Below, piece by piece: positions 1 to 9,319 of a stretch of DNA of 64,000 nucleotides. Origin of the DNA: Wenzhouxiangella sediminis (GTDB taxonomy: Bacteria; Pseudomonadota; Gammaproteobacteria; Xanthomonadales; Wenzhouxiangellaceae); contig NZ_QUZK01000022.1 in NCBI RefSeq assembly GCF_003410055.1, positions 62,001 to 126,000 of the forward strand, read 5' to 3'. Made by a program: the position numbers and the translations under genes. A model generated the notes under the pieces. It was not told the origin of the DNA and searched no databases. It saw only the letters and a program-made list of their open reading frames with translations. The first letter of the stretch is position 1. The number at the start of each line of letters is the position of its first letter.

Positions 1-68
1 GGGCAGGATTCGAACCTGCGACCTTCGGGTTATGAGCCCGACGAGCTGCCAGACTGCTCCACCCCGCA
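1..68 (-). tRNA. Initiator tRNA-fMet (CAT anticodon), 3' end cut by window edge
   Basis: Read on the minus strand this has the D arm, an anticodon loop CTCATAA with anticodon CAT, and the T arm GGTTCGAATCC. The anticodon stem carries the three consecutive G:C pairs (GGG / CCC) that mark the initiator rather than the elongator methionine tRNA. The acceptor stem begins GCGGGG. The 3' acceptor strand lies outside the window. The first base would be U (position 68), where E. coli initiator tRNA has C. Confidence 0.93.
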
Positions 69-143
69 ATCGAATTCGCAATTATAGGATCGACTCCGTT
101 TCTTTGCAAGCCCGATCCCGAAAAATCGCGTGTCGGCCGGAGA

Positions 144-839
144 TCAGCCGCCCCGGTCGTCGACTTGCTCCGACTCGGGACGCGAGAGGATATCACGAAG
201 GCCACCGACGATGTAAAGACTCCAGGTGACGGCGGTCACTTGGCCGATCATCGCCAGGCGCCGAGCCATCCCGCGCCGCCACCCGAATTTGCTCTCCTTG
301 GTGCGATGCGTCACGCCAGTGACCAGATCGAAGCTCATGCCGCGCCCGTATCGCTTGGCGGTGTGATTGAGCGCCACTTCGATGCGATAGCCGCGCTTGT
401 GACGCTCGGGCACCAGGTTCCAGATGCGCCGCGTCACCGCCCGTTCACCGCCGATGATGGGAAACACGTGCAGCAGGCGGTTGAGCCACAACGTCTTTCG
501 GGCCCGCAATCCGACGTGCATGTCCACCCTGCCCTCTGCAACGGGGCGCACGATCCGCGTGATCGCTTCGTGGGTCAGTCCGGTCACGTCGGCGTCGAGG
601 AACAGCAACAGGTCGCTGGCGGCTTGCGCCACCCCCGCCTCGAGCGCGGCCGCCTTGCCGCCGTTGTCCTTCAGGCGCAGGACCCGGGCGCCCGCCGCGG
701 CCGCGCGCTCGGCGGTCTCGTCGCTCGAGCCGTCGTCGACCACGATCACCTCTTCCACTTCCGGATGCCCGATCACGTCGGAGACCGCCCGGCCCACCGT
801 GGCCGCCTCGTTGAAAGCGGCGATCACGACCGAAACCAT
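144..839 (-). CDS. Glycosyltransferase family 2 protein
   Basis: A 231-residue GT-A type glycosyltransferase. The N terminus VSVVIAAFNEA opens the nucleotide-binding fold. It is followed by VVDDGSSDET near residue 35 and the metal-binding FLDADV around residue 78, the usual family 2 signatures. A weakly hydrophobic stretch lies near the C terminus (VTAVTWSLYIVGGL). The ATG at 839 was chosen because upstream sequence in this frame is not family-like and because it overlaps the end of the DedA-family gene by 16 nt, suggesting translational coupling. Donor and acceptor cannot be read from the sequence; a membrane lipid or polysaccharide target is plausible given the partner gene. Confidence 0.85.
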   Translation of the reverse strand: MVSVVIAAFNEAATVGRAVSDVIGHPEVEEVIVVDDGSSDETAERAAAAGARVLRLKDNGGKAAALEAGVAQAASDLLLFLDADVTGLTHEAITRIVRPVAEGRVDMHVGLRARKTLWLNRLLHVFPIIGGERAVTRRIWNLVPERHKRGYRIEVALNHTAKRYGRGMSFDLVTGVTHRTKESKFGWRRGMARRLAMIGQVTAVTWSLYIVGGLRDILSRPESEQVDDRGG

Positions 840-1420
840 CGCTTCCTCATCATCGTTCCGACCAGCAGGTAGGCCGCAATCGCCAGAAGCAGGAACAGCA
901 GGAAAGCCACCTCGATGTGCTCGACCAGTTGTTCGAGATGCTGCGCCGTGCCGACCACGCCCCAGGCCAGGCCGGCCATGGCCAGGGTGATGGTGACGAC
1001 CGCTGCGAAATTGACCATGACCCACGTGCGAAACGGCATGTTCAGCGCTCCGGCCAGGACCTGGGCCGCAATCCGAGTGCCATAGACGAACTTGGACAGG
1101 AAGAGGAGCCGCGGCCCGTTGCGCGAGAAAAGGCCCTGCAGCCGATTGACCACCCGGCTGGAGTGCCGCTGCCGCATCTTCTCCACGGCGCCCGAGGGCG
1201 ACCATCGGCCGATCATGAACCAGGCCAGGTCGGAGAGCATGGTGGCGACCACCGCCACCAGGATCACGGCGACGGGGTCCAGTCGACCGGTGGTCGCCAG
1301 GTAGAGCGCAGGCAAGAGTACGACTTCGCCGGCCAGCAGCAGGCCGACGAAAAGCATCAGGTAAGGATATGCGGCTACAAGGTCGAGCACCGGCTGGAAG
1401 ATTCCGGCCGCCTCCTGCAT
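824..1420 (-). CDS. DedA/SNARE-associated (VTT domain) membrane protein
   Basis: A 198-residue inner-membrane protein with several hydrophobic segments (about residues 14-40, 45-65, 120-150 and 165-190). The central region with FSRNGPRLLFLSKFVYGTR resembles the conserved loop of DedA/VTT proteins, which are implicated in lipid-carrier flipping and envelope homeostasis. The start at 1420 is preceded by GGAGAGAGGG, a good ribosome-binding site; an upstream in-frame start lacks one. It is the first gene of a two-gene unit with the glycosyltransferase downstream, which hints at a joint role in lipid-linked sugar metabolism (inference). Confidence 0.8.
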   Translation of the reverse strand: MQEAAGIFQPVLDLVAAYPYLMLFVGLLLAGEVVLLPALYLATTGRLDPVAVILVAVVATMLSDLAWFMIGRWSPSGAVEKMRQRHSSRVVNRLQGLFSRNGPRLLFLSKFVYGTRIAAQVLAGALNMPFRTWVMVNFAAVVTITLAMAGLAWGVVGTAQHLEQLVEHIEVAFLLFLLLAIAAYLLVGTMMRKRWFRS

Positions 1421-1603
1421 CCCTCTCTCCCCGGAATTCACTTGTCGTTGATGACTGTCAACGGATTGTAACCGGCCCGTCACGGGGCGCAAGCGCGAGC
1501 AACCGGGCGTCGATCCATGTCAGGACCCCGACCCGGTCAGGCGGACGCCCCCGCCATCCCGTGTAGAATCCGGATTCGGAACTCAACACACCGCAATGAT
1601 TCG

Positions 1604-3970
1604 ATGAAGCGACTTTTCCTTGCAGCCGTTGCGCTGCTGGCCGGCAGCGCGCTGGCCGAGACCCCCGAACTGAAACAGATCATGGCCGACCCGCAGTGGA
1701 TCGGGCCGCCCGTCGAGGCCGCCTGGTGGCAGCTCGACGGCGAGGCCGTCTACTACCGCGTCGAACGCGACGACAGCGAGCTGTTCGACATCCACCGCGT
1801 CGACCTCGACAGCGGCGAGGACAGCGTAGTGGCGTACGCCGACCAGGCCGACATCGATGGCGCGAACCCGATCCTTCATCCGCATACCGGCCGCATCGTC
1901 TTCGTGCGCGAGGGCAATCTGTTCGCCCGCCTGCCGGGCCGCGATGAACTGCTCCAGCTGACCCGCAATACCGAAGCCGACACCGACCCGGACTTCAGTC
2001 CCGAAGGCGACCGCGTCATCTTCCGCCGCGGCAGCCAGTGGTGGGTCCACGACCTGGTCGATCGCCTGAGCTGGCCGGTGACCGACCTGCGCTTCGAGGA
2101 AATGCCCGACGCCGAGCCCGAGGACGAACTGGCAAGCATGCAGCTTCGCCTGTTCGAGAGCCTGCGCGACGAGCGCGAAGACAAGCGGGAAGCGCGAGAG
2201 GCTGCCGAAAAGGCCGCCCGTGAGGATTCCAGCCGCGCCGCCGCGCCCTGGTACCTGGGCGAAGGCATGGAAGCGGCCGCCTCGAGCCTGTCGCCGAATG
2301 GACGCTGGCTGTTGCTCGCCGTGCAGCCGGCCGGCCACGAGGGCGGCCAGACCGGCCAGATGCCGCACTACGTGACCCAGTCCGGCTACATCGACGTCGA
2401 GGACGTACGCACCCGCGTCGGACGAAACGCCCCGGCCCCGCACAAGCTGTGGCTGCTGGACCTGGAGAACCGCGAAAAGCACGAACTGGCCCTCGACGGC
2501 CTGCCGGGCATCGACACCGACCCGCTGGCCGATCTGAAGAAGGAACAGGACATCGACCCGCTCGGCGAAGACGAAATTCGCGACGTCAGCCTCAGCGGCG
2601 TCGAATGGCACGCCGATGGCGAACTGGTCGCCGTGCAGCTGCGCGCCATCGACAACAAGGATCGCTGGCTCGCAGTGGTCGATACGACCGCGGAAGCGCC
2701 GGCCCTGGACGCCCGCCACCGCCTGACCGACGAAGCCTGGATCAACTGGTACTTCAACGAGTTCGGCTGGCTGCCCGAATCCGAGACTCTGTGGCTGCTG
2801 TCCGAGCAGAGCGGCTACAGCCACTTCTACACCGTCGACGCGCGATCCGGCGAGCCCGTGCAGCACACCAGCGGCGACTTCGAGATCTTCGACCCCGTCG
2901 TTGCCAGCGACGGCGAGACGGTGCTGATGCTGACCAACCGCTCGCACCCGACCGAGTACGACCTCTACCGCCTGGATCTGGGCAGCGACGAACTCGAACG
3001 CATCACCGAACACAAGGGCATCGAGTCCTTCACCGTCCTGCCGGGCGACAGCGAACGCGTGCTGGTTCGCTACTCGGAGGCCTACCTGCCGCCGCAGGCC
3101 GCCCTGGTCCGCCTCGATTCGGGCGAACTCGAGCCGCTTACCGACACTCGCACCGAAGCCTTCAGGAACGTGGACTGGCAACAGCCCGAAGTCGTTGCCG
3201 TGCCGTCGAGCCACGTGGACCGGCCGGTCTGGTCCAAGTTCTACCCTGCCCGCGCCGAGCCGCCGCAGGGCGGCGACCAGCATCCGGTGGTGCTGTTCGT
3301 GCACGGCGCCGGCTACCTGCAGAACACCTGGCTGCGCTATCCCAACTACTTCCGCGAGCAGATGTTCCACAACCTGCTCACCGAACGCGGCTACCACGTG
3401 CTCGACATGGACTTCCGCGCCAGCGCCGGCTACGGCCGCGACTGGCGCACGGCCATCTACCGGCAGATGGGCACGCCCGAACTGGAGGACCTGATCGACG
3501 GCGTCGACTGGCTGGTGGAAAACCACGACGCCGACCCCGAGCGCGTCGGCGTCTACGGCGGCTCCTACGGCGGCTTCATGGCCTTCATGGCGATGTTCAA
3601 GGCGCCCGATGTCTTCGAAGCGGGTGCCGCCCTGCGTCCGGTGACCGACTGGGCGCACTACAACCACTTCTACACCTCGAACATCCTCAATACGCCCGAG
3701 GTCGACCCGGAGGCCTACCGGCGCAGCTCGCCGATCGAGTTCGCCGATGGCCTCGAAGGTCACCTGCTGATCGCCCACGGCATGCTCGACTCCAACGTGT
3801 TCTACCAGGACGCCGTGCGCCTGGCGCAGCGCCTGATCGAACTGGAAAAGAACCACTGGGAAATGGCGTCGTATCCGATGGAAGGGCACGGATTCACCCG
3901 TCCGGACAGCTGGCGCGACGAATACTGGCGTATCCTGAACCTGTTCGAACGCACCATCGGGAGGGAATAA
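1604..3970 (+). CDS. Exported S9 family prolyl oligopeptidase / dipeptidyl peptidase
   Basis: A 788-residue secreted serine peptidase. Residues 1-18 form a signal peptide (MKRLFLAAVALLAGSALA). The middle is a WD40-like beta-propeller with repeated F.P.G / SPNG-type turns. The C-terminal 250 residues are an alpha/beta hydrolase with nucleophile motif GGSYGG, the acidic residue in GMLDSNV and histidine in EGHGF, the S9 triad. The propeller and hydrolase order matches the S9B/S9C groups that trim peptides in the periplasm. The start was placed at the signal peptide; TAGAAT at about 1565 may be its -10 box. An SDR gene follows after 6 bp, probably in the same transcript. Confidence 0.92.
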   Translation: MKRLFLAAVALLAGSALAETPELKQIMADPQWIGPPVEAAWWQLDGEAVYYRVERDDSELFDIHRVDLDSGEDSVVAYADQADIDGANPILHPHTGRIVFVREGNLFARLPGRDELLQLTRNTEADTDPDFSPEGDRVIFRRGSQWWVHDLVDRLSWPVTDLRFEEMPDAEPEDELASMQLRLFESLRDEREDKREAREAAEKAAREDSSRAAAPWYLGEGMEAAASSLSPNGRWLLLAVQPAGHEGGQTGQMPHYVTQSGYIDVEDVRTRVGRNAPAPHKLWLLDLENREKHELALDGLPGIDTDPLADLKKEQDIDPLGEDEIRDVSLSGVEWHADGELVAVQLRAIDNKDRWLAVVDTTAEAPALDARHRLTDEAWINWYFNEFGWLPESETLWLLSEQSGYSHFYTVDARSGEPVQHTSGDFEIFDPVVASDGETVLMLTNRSHPTEYDLYRLDLGSDELERITEHKGIESFTVLPGDSERVLVRYSEAYLPPQAALVRLDSGELEPLTDTRTEAFRNVDWQQPEVVAVPSSHVDRPVWSKFYPARAEPPQGGDQHPVVLFVHGAGYLQNTWLRYPNYFREQMFHNLLTERGYHVLDMDFRASAGYGRDWRTAIYRQMGTPELEDLIDGVDWLVENHDADPERVGVYGGSYGGFMAFMAMFKAPDVFEAGAALRPVTDWAHYNHFYTSNILNTPEVDPEAYRRSSPIEFADGLEGHLLIAHGMLDSNVFYQDAVRLAQRLIELEKNHWEMASYPMEGHGFTRPDSWRDEYWRILNLFERTIGRE

Positions 3971-3976
3971 AAGACA

Positions 3977-4690
3977 ATGAACGTGTTCATTACGGGTAAC
4001 AGCAGCGGCCTGGGACTGGGGCTGACCGAAGCGCTGCTCGACCGCGACGCCATCGTCTGGGGCATGAGCCGACGGGGCTGCCCGCTGGCCGAGCACCAGG
4101 ACGACGGCATCCGCGACCGCAAGCAGGACATCGGCAACCTCAATCATCTCGAGGAAGGGCTCGACCGCCTGCTTTCCGACTGCCTGCGGCTCGACCTGGT
4201 CGTGCTCAACGCCGGCATGCTGGGCCGCATCCAGGAGATCGCACACACCGACGTGCACGACCTCGAGCACATGATGCGCGTCAACGTGTGGGCCAACAAG
4301 ATGATCCTCGACTGGTTCATCGAGCGCCAGATTCCCATCGACCAGGTGGTCGCCATCTCCTCGGGCGCGGCGGTCAACATGAACTACGGTTGGGGCGGCT
4401 ACTCACTCTCGAAGGCTGCCCTCAACAACCTGATCAAGCTCTACGCGCCCGAAATGCCGGACACGCACCTGATCAGCCTGGCGCCCGGGCTGGTCGAAAC
4501 CGGCATGCAGGACTACATCCGCGACGAGGTCGACAGCGAGGAATTTCCCTCCGTGCAGAAGCTCAAGGAGGCGCGCGGCACCGAGAACATGCCCAAGCCG
4601 CGCGAGGCGGCCGATCGCATCCTCGACCTGCTCGACGACCTGCGCGAAAACCACGAGTCGGGCGACTTCGTGGACCTGCGCAACCTGTAG
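3977..4690 (+). CDS. SDR family NAD(P)-dependent oxidoreductase
   Basis: A 237-residue classical short-chain dehydrogenase/reductase. The cofactor motif TGNSSGLGLG is at residues 6-15, followed by NAG (about residue 78), an ISSG stretch and the catalytic YSLSK. Substrate is unknown. It lies 6 bp downstream of the S9 peptidase gene and is closed by a strong terminator at about 4794, so the two form a unit. The NADP versus NAD preference cannot be decided with confidence. Confidence 0.9.
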   Translation: MNVFITGNSSGLGLGLTEALLDRDAIVWGMSRRGCPLAEHQDDGIRDRKQDIGNLNHLEEGLDRLLSDCLRLDLVVLNAGMLGRIQEIAHTDVHDLEHMMRVNVWANKMILDWFIERQIPIDQVVAISSGAAVNMNYGWGGYSLSKAALNNLIKLYAPEMPDTHLISLAPGLVETGMQDYIRDEVDSEEFPSVQKLKEARGTENMPKPREAADRILDLLDDLRENHESGDFVDLRNL

Positions 4691-4793
4691 CCGGCGAACC
4701 ACGGCTTTCGGCGCGCCCGCCCCCGGGGCGGGCGCGCTGCGCTCCAGCGCGCCAGCCCAAAACACAAAAAAACCAAAGCACCAAAAAACAAAC

Positions 4794-4819
4794 CCGCCTG
4801 GCACGATCCAGGCGGTTTT
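4794..4819 (+). terminator. Rho-independent terminator after the SDR gene
   Basis: Perfect 8-bp stem CCGCCTGG / CCAGGCGG with loop CACGAT, followed by TTTT. An A-rich run lies just upstream, so some activity on the other strand is possible. Confidence 0.85.
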
Positions 4820-4867
4820 CCCGTAATATCAGGAACGACCCAACCTGGCTCAACGAGGGATACCGCC

Positions 4868-5878
4868 ATGATGGATTTCAAGATCGGTGACGTGCTCGGC
4901 CTGATGGCCAAAACGCTGCCGTTTCTCGTGTTTCGCTTCCTGATCTACTTCGGCATCACGCTGGCCTACGTGCTGGTGACCGGCGTCGGGGCGGGTATCG
5001 GTTACTTCATCGGCCATATCGGCGACGATCCGGGCGCCTTCAGCGTCTGGGGCGGCCTGTTCGGCTTCGGCATCACTTCGGCCATCCTCTACTTCCTGCG
5101 CGAATACCTGCTCTACATGGTCAAGGCCGGCCACATCGCCGTGCTGGTCGAGTTGCTTGAGGGTCGGGAACTCCCCCAGGGCAAAGGCCAGATCGACTAC
5201 GCCCAGGGCATCGTGCGCGAACGCTTCGTCGAGTCGTCGGTGCTGTTCGGCATCGACCAGCTCATCAAGGGTGTTCTCAAGGCGTTCAATCGCGCCTTTT
5301 TCACCATCACGTCCTTCCTGCCGATTCCCGGCATCCAGGGCCTGGTGAGTTTCATCAACACCATCATCAACCTGTCGCTGACCTATCTCGACGAGGTGAT
5401 CCTGGCGCACAACATGCGCACCAAGGCCGACAACCCGTGGCGGTCGGGCCAGACGGCGCTGATCCTGTACGCGCAGAACTACAAGACCTTCCTGAAGAAC
5501 GCCGTGTGGCTGGCCTTCTTCATCTGGGCCATGACCTTCATCGTCTTCCTGGTGGTGCTGCTGCCGGTCGCCGGCCTGGTCTCCCTGTTCCCGGGCACCG
5601 CCGGCATCCTGACCCTGGTCATCGCCCTGGTGTTCGCCTGGGGCATCAAGCAGGCCGTCATCGAGCCGATCGGCATGACCGCCCTGATGCAGGTCTACTT
5701 CAAGGTCACCGAGGGGCAGGAACCGAATCCCGAATGGGACGACAAGCTCAGCGGCGTCTCCAAGAAATTCGGCGAAATGAAGACCAAGGCCATGGACTGG
5801 GACCGCGAGAAGGGCACCAAGCCGCCCTCGTCCGACGAACCGCCCCAGGGCGGCGCGCCGCAACCCGGCCAGGGCTAG
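4868..5878 (+). CDS. Multi-pass membrane protein of unknown function
   Basis: A 336-residue protein with about six hydrophobic segments (roughly residues 15-45, 55-80, 120-145, 155-180, 215-245 and 250-270). It ends in a hydrophilic, proline- and glycine-rich tail. No catalytic motif is recognised. It carries its own terminator on each side (4794-4819 and 5944-5975), so it appears monocistronic. A ribosome-binding site resembling GAGGGA precedes the tandem ATG ATG. No function is proposed. Confidence 0.8.
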   Translation: MMDFKIGDVLGLMAKTLPFLVFRFLIYFGITLAYVLVTGVGAGIGYFIGHIGDDPGAFSVWGGLFGFGITSAILYFLREYLLYMVKAGHIAVLVELLEGRELPQGKGQIDYAQGIVRERFVESSVLFGIDQLIKGVLKAFNRAFFTITSFLPIPGIQGLVSFINTIINLSLTYLDEVILAHNMRTKADNPWRSGQTALILYAQNYKTFLKNAVWLAFFIWAMTFIVFLVVLLPVAGLVSLFPGTAGILTLVIALVFAWGIKQAVIEPIGMTALMQVYFKVTEGQEPNPEWDDKLSGVSKKFGEMKTKAMDWDREKGTKPPSSDEPPQGGAPQPGQG

Positions 5879-5943
5879 TTTCCAACAACAATAGCGATGT
5901 ACCCGCGGGGTTCGTTCCCTGCACGACAACAAGAAACCGCACT

Positions 5944-5975
5944 GCCCGCAGCCCCTCCGGTTGCGGGCTTTTTTT
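5944..5975 (+). terminator. Rho-independent terminator after the membrane protein gene
   Basis: Stem GCCCGCA / TGCGGGC with an 11-nt loop, followed by seven T residues. It lies 65 bp past the stop codon. Confidence 0.9.
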
Positions 5976-6056
5976 GTGCGCATTTGAGTGTATCTGTCAT
6001 GTCCGGCGGGAAAGTCTCGTAGGGTGGGAGACGCTTCAATCAACCAAGAGGACAAC

Positions 6057-7847
6057 ATGCCAGGATCTTCACCCCGCCTCCGCCGAATCGCAGCAAGCAT
6101 TGCCCTGACCGCCGCGATACCGGTCGCAGTCGCGGAGACATCGCAACCCCTGCCCGACCCCTTCGGCGGCGGCTCGCCGACCGAGATTCGCTATGTCGGC
6201 CCGGGCACCGGCTGCGACCATGTCACGATCCAGGCCGCAGTTGACGCCGCGGCATCCGGCGCCGAAATCCGTGTCGTCGGCGGCTCGGGCTACGGCGCCG
6301 TGGATATCGGCGATGCCGGAAGCCTCGCCATCCGCGGCGGCTACGACGATTGCTCGGCCACGGCGTCCACCGGCCAGAGCATCCTGGACGGCGGCGGCAG
6401 CGCCACCGTCATGGACGTTTTCACCTTCCAGGATCCCGTCACGCTCGAACTCGAGAACCTCACCCTGCAAAACGGCGCGGGCGTGAGCCTCGCCGGCGGC
6501 CTGCAGATCGAGGGACCCGCCCACAGCGTGCTGCTGCGCGATGTGCGCATACTCAACAACGCCGCCAACGAGAGCAGCGGCGACGACACGACCGGCCACG
6601 GCGCCGGCATCCGCATCAAGAGCACCGCCGGCGCCCAGGTCTTCCTGGTCGACACCAGTCAGGTCTCCGACAACACGGCCGCGGGCGACGGTGGCGGCAT
6701 CTACTGCGACGCCACCGGCGGCACGCCGGCGCTGGTCGTCTTCGGCGACGGCGCCATCCAGGGCAACCTCGCCGACAACGGGGGCGGGGTGCACGCATCG
6801 AACTGCGAATTCGTCTCCCGGGCGGGCGGATTTCTGCAGGGCATCTACAACAACGAAGCGCGATTCACCGGGGGCGGCATTTACGCCACCGCGGGAAGCG
6901 CCATCGGCCTGCTGGGAGACGCGCCGGGCGTCTATGTCGACGGCAACCCGGAAGCGCCGGCCAACCTGATCTCGAACACGGCCGGCGGATTCGGCGGCGG
7001 CGCCTATCTCGACGAGGCGGGGACCACGATGGTCTCGGTCGACGGCGTGATTTCCAACAACAGCGCGGGTGGCCCGGGCGGCGGCGTTTTCGTCGACTTT
7101 CAGGCCGCCTTCGAGATGCGCCGCGACAACGGCACCGACTGCGTCTCCTTCGACACCGCGCTGAGCCCGCCGCCCTGCTCGCGACTGGAGAACAACAGCG
7201 CCACCGGCGAAGGCGGTGCGGTCGGTGCCGCCGGCGCCACCGTGGACATCAGCCAGACCTTCATCTCCGGCAACAGCACCGACGCCGACGGCGCCGTGCT
7301 CAGACTGAGCGCGACTGATTCGATACTGGAAGGCAACGTCATTCACGATCACTCGGATGCATCGCTGTTCCTGGTCGAGAACAGCAGCGACCTCACCCTC
7401 GGCTGGTCGACCGTCGCGGGCAACACCCCCGGCGCCGGCAACCCCATCATCCGGGCCAGGGCCGGCAGCGGCGACAACACGCAGCTTGATCTGTACTCGA
7501 GCATCATCCGCCAGTCCGGCGGGAACATCCTCGGACAGGAAACCAGCGACGGCGGCCTGATCGACATTCAAACCGCCGACTGCCTGATCACGCACGAACT
7601 CGCCAGCATCCCCGGCGACACCCGCAGCCAGGTGGCCGACCCGCTGTTCAGGAACCCGGCCGCCGACGACTACCACATCGGCGCCGGCTCGCCGGCCATC
7701 GACTACTGCGACGACACCAACTCGCCCACGCGGCCGGACATGGACGCCCAGATCCGCGGCGTGGACGAAATCGCCGGCGGATTCCGCTGGGACGTCGGCG
7801 CCGACGAACTCCACGACGCGCTCTTTTCCGACCGCTTCGAGTCCTGA
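6057..7847 (+). CDS. Exported right-handed beta-helix protein (choice-of-anchor/polymorphic repeat type)
   Basis: A 596-residue secreted protein. It starts with a signal peptide (about residues 1-26, ending AVAVAE). Many turns of glycine- and asparagine-rich repeats follow (N.A...GGG...., ISNNSAGGPGGG), typical of parallel beta-helix and polymorphic outer-membrane repeats. Near the C terminus is a DYHIGAGSPAIDYCDD segment as in choice-of-anchor-Q domains. The extreme C terminus reads LFSDRFES, which looks like a short sorting tail. The start at 6057 is preceded by AAGAGGACAAC. Surface or secreted location is inferred; no enzymatic residues are recognised. It converges on the diguanylate cyclase gene. 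Confidence 0.85.
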   Translation: MPGSSPRLRRIAASIALTAAIPVAVAETSQPLPDPFGGGSPTEIRYVGPGTGCDHVTIQAAVDAAASGAEIRVVGGSGYGAVDIGDAGSLAIRGGYDDCSATASTGQSILDGGGSATVMDVFTFQDPVTLELENLTLQNGAGVSLAGGLQIEGPAHSVLLRDVRILNNAANESSGDDTTGHGAGIRIKSTAGAQVFLVDTSQVSDNTAAGDGGGIYCDATGGTPALVVFGDGAIQGNLADNGGGVHASNCEFVSRAGGFLQGIYNNEARFTGGGIYATAGSAIGLLGDAPGVYVDGNPEAPANLISNTAGGFGGGAYLDEAGTTMVSVDGVISNNSAGGPGGGVFVDFQAAFEMRRDNGTDCVSFDTALSPPPCSRLENNSATGEGGAVGAAGATVDISQTFISGNSTDADGAVLRLSATDSILEGNVIHDHSDASLFLVENSSDLTLGWSTVAGNTPGAGNPIIRARAGSGDNTQLDLYSSIIRQSGGNILGQETSDGGLIDIQTADCLITHELASIPGDTRSQVADPLFRNPAADDYHIGAGSPAIDYCDDTNSPTRPDMDAQIRGVDEIAGGFRWDVGADELHDALFSDRFES

Positions 7848-7869
7848 AGCCGCAGCCGGAACCCGGGCA

Positions 7870-7891
7870 CCCCGCGGTGCGAGCCGCGGGG
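7870..7891. terminator. GC-rich hairpin between convergent genes (weak terminator candidate)
   Basis: Stem CCCCGCGG / CCGCGGGG with a 6-nt loop, 22 bp after the beta-helix gene stop, but no T-tract follows. A 12-bp palindrome ACCTCCGGAGGT follows at 7910-7921. Either could serve the two converging genes; evidence is structural only. Confidence 0.35.
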
Positions 7892-7925
7892 CGCCTCGGC
7901 CCCGGGAATACCTCCGGAGGTTTCG

Positions 7926-9263
7926 TTATCCCGCCCGCAAACGCCGCTTGTGCTCGTACATGTCGGCATCGGCCCGACGCACCAGTGAATCCGGCAACTC
8001 GCCGTCTTCCGGGTAGAGCGCCTGTCCGATACTTACCGAAAGCGAGACTTCCTGACCATCCAGCATCAGGGGGGCGCTGAGCGCCGCCCGAACCTTTCCG
8101 ATCACGACATCGATACCGGAAGAATCGCTCAAACCGGCCAGCAGGATCGTGAACTCGTCCCCGCCCATGCGCGCCACGGTGTCCGATGCGCGCGTACACG
8201 CAACAAGTCGATCGGCGAGCTCGCACAGCAAGCGGTCGCCCGCCTGGTGACCCAGGCTGTCATTGACTGTCTTCAGATCGTCCAGGTCCAGGTAGAGCAG
8301 GCCCAGGCATTCCGCTTCGCGTCGGGCGCGGTGTAGCGCCATTCTCAGCCGATCGTAGAAGAGCGCGCGATTCGCCAGGCCGGTGAGGGCGTCATGATTG
8401 GCCATATGCAGCAAGCGCTCCTGTGCCTGCTTGCGCTCGATCGCTGCCGCGATCTGCGTCGATACGAACTGCAGCAGATCACGATGCTTGTCGGTATAGG
8501 GCTCAACTTGCGAGGCATTCTCGAGCACGACCACGCCCATCACGTCCTTGCCCGATACCAGCGGCACGCCCAGCCAGTCCCCCAGGGCATCCGACGAGGC
8601 TCGAACCGCGCCGGGCTCCAGGGATTCACTGCCCCGTCTGGCAAGCAGCGCGCCCCCGCCTGAGATCACATTGGCGATCGCCGAACCCGGGTCCAACGGC
8701 TCGGGCACGCGAGGCAGCTGCCGGTCATCGGCAAAGTAGGGCCAGGAGATCGTGTCGCCGGACGCGTCGTACAGCGCCACATAGAACTTGTCCGCCGGCA
8801 GCAAGTCCGCAATCACCCGGTGGATTGCCCCGCACAAGGTCGGCAGACTGTCGGCCGCGTGTGCGGCCTCGGATATCCGGTACAGCGCGGACCGCACGTT
8901 CTCCGCCCGCTTCAGCGAGCTCACGTCCCGCGCCACGGCGATCCGGACCCGATGTTCCTCGGACCAGCGGGCCGACCAGAGGATATGGACCACGCCACCG
9001 TCCTTGCGGAAATACCGGTTCTCGAAATCGATATGCGAGCCTCCACGCATGATGCGTTCAGCCGCTGCACGCGTCCGTTCCCGATCTTCCGGGTGTACGT
9101 GATCGAGCACCCTGGTACCCACCAACTCATCCGGTTGGTATCCAAGCAGACTCCGGCAGGCATCACTCACAAAGACGATCTGCCCCGTTTCATCCACGAC
9201 AAAGACAGGGTCGAGGAGCAAATCCACGATCCTGGGGAACAGAGCTTCGAGGTCGATGGCCAT
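7926..9263 (-). CDS. PAS-GAF-GGDEF diguanylate cyclase
   Basis: A 445-residue sensor cyclase. An N-terminal PAS domain (about 8-125) is followed by a GAF-like domain (about 130-275) and a GGDEF domain (about 280-445). The active-site GGDEF is intact near residue 367, and the RASD motif five residues before it is the inhibitory I-site, so the enzyme should make c-di-GMP and be product-inhibited. There is no transmembrane segment, suggesting cytosolic sensing of a small ligand or redox state. The ATG at 9263 was preferred over a GTG one codon upstream. A TAGAAT hexamer lies only 6 nt upstream of the ATG, and the upstream region is occupied by an IS remnant. Confidence 0.93.
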   Translation of the reverse strand: MAIDLEALFPRIVDLLLDPVFVVDETGQIVFVSDACRSLLGYQPDELVGTRVLDHVHPEDRERTRAAAERIMRGGSHIDFENRYFRKDGGVVHILWSARWSEEHRVRIAVARDVSSLKRAENVRSALYRISEAAHAADSLPTLCGAIHRVIADLLPADKFYVALYDASGDTISWPYFADDRQLPRVPEPLDPGSAIANVISGGGALLARRGSESLEPGAVRASSDALGDWLGVPLVSGKDVMGVVVLENASQVEPYTDKHRDLLQFVSTQIAAAIERKQAQERLLHMANHDALTGLANRALFYDRLRMALHRARREAECLGLLYLDLDDLKTVNDSLGHQAGDRLLCELADRLVACTRASDTVARMGGDEFTILLAGLSDSSGIDVVIGKVRAALSAPLMLDGQEVSLSVSIGQALYPEDGELPDSLVRRADADMYEHKRRLRAG

Positions 9264-9319
9264 CACTCGATTCTAGCAGCGGCCGGAAGGCATCTCGAAG
9301 AGTTCGTCCGACGCAGGAC

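Noticed and set aside
1-143. Integration site of a mobile element at the initiator tRNA
   Set aside because: No integrase, direct repeat of the tRNA end or composition change next to it; the tRNA is only cut by the window edge.
1583-4270. Very long open frame antisense to the S9 peptidase and SDR genes
   Set aside because: It is an artefact of high-GC codon bias; its translation is low-complexity Val/Gly/Ala/His and matches no family, while the other strand encodes clear enzymes.
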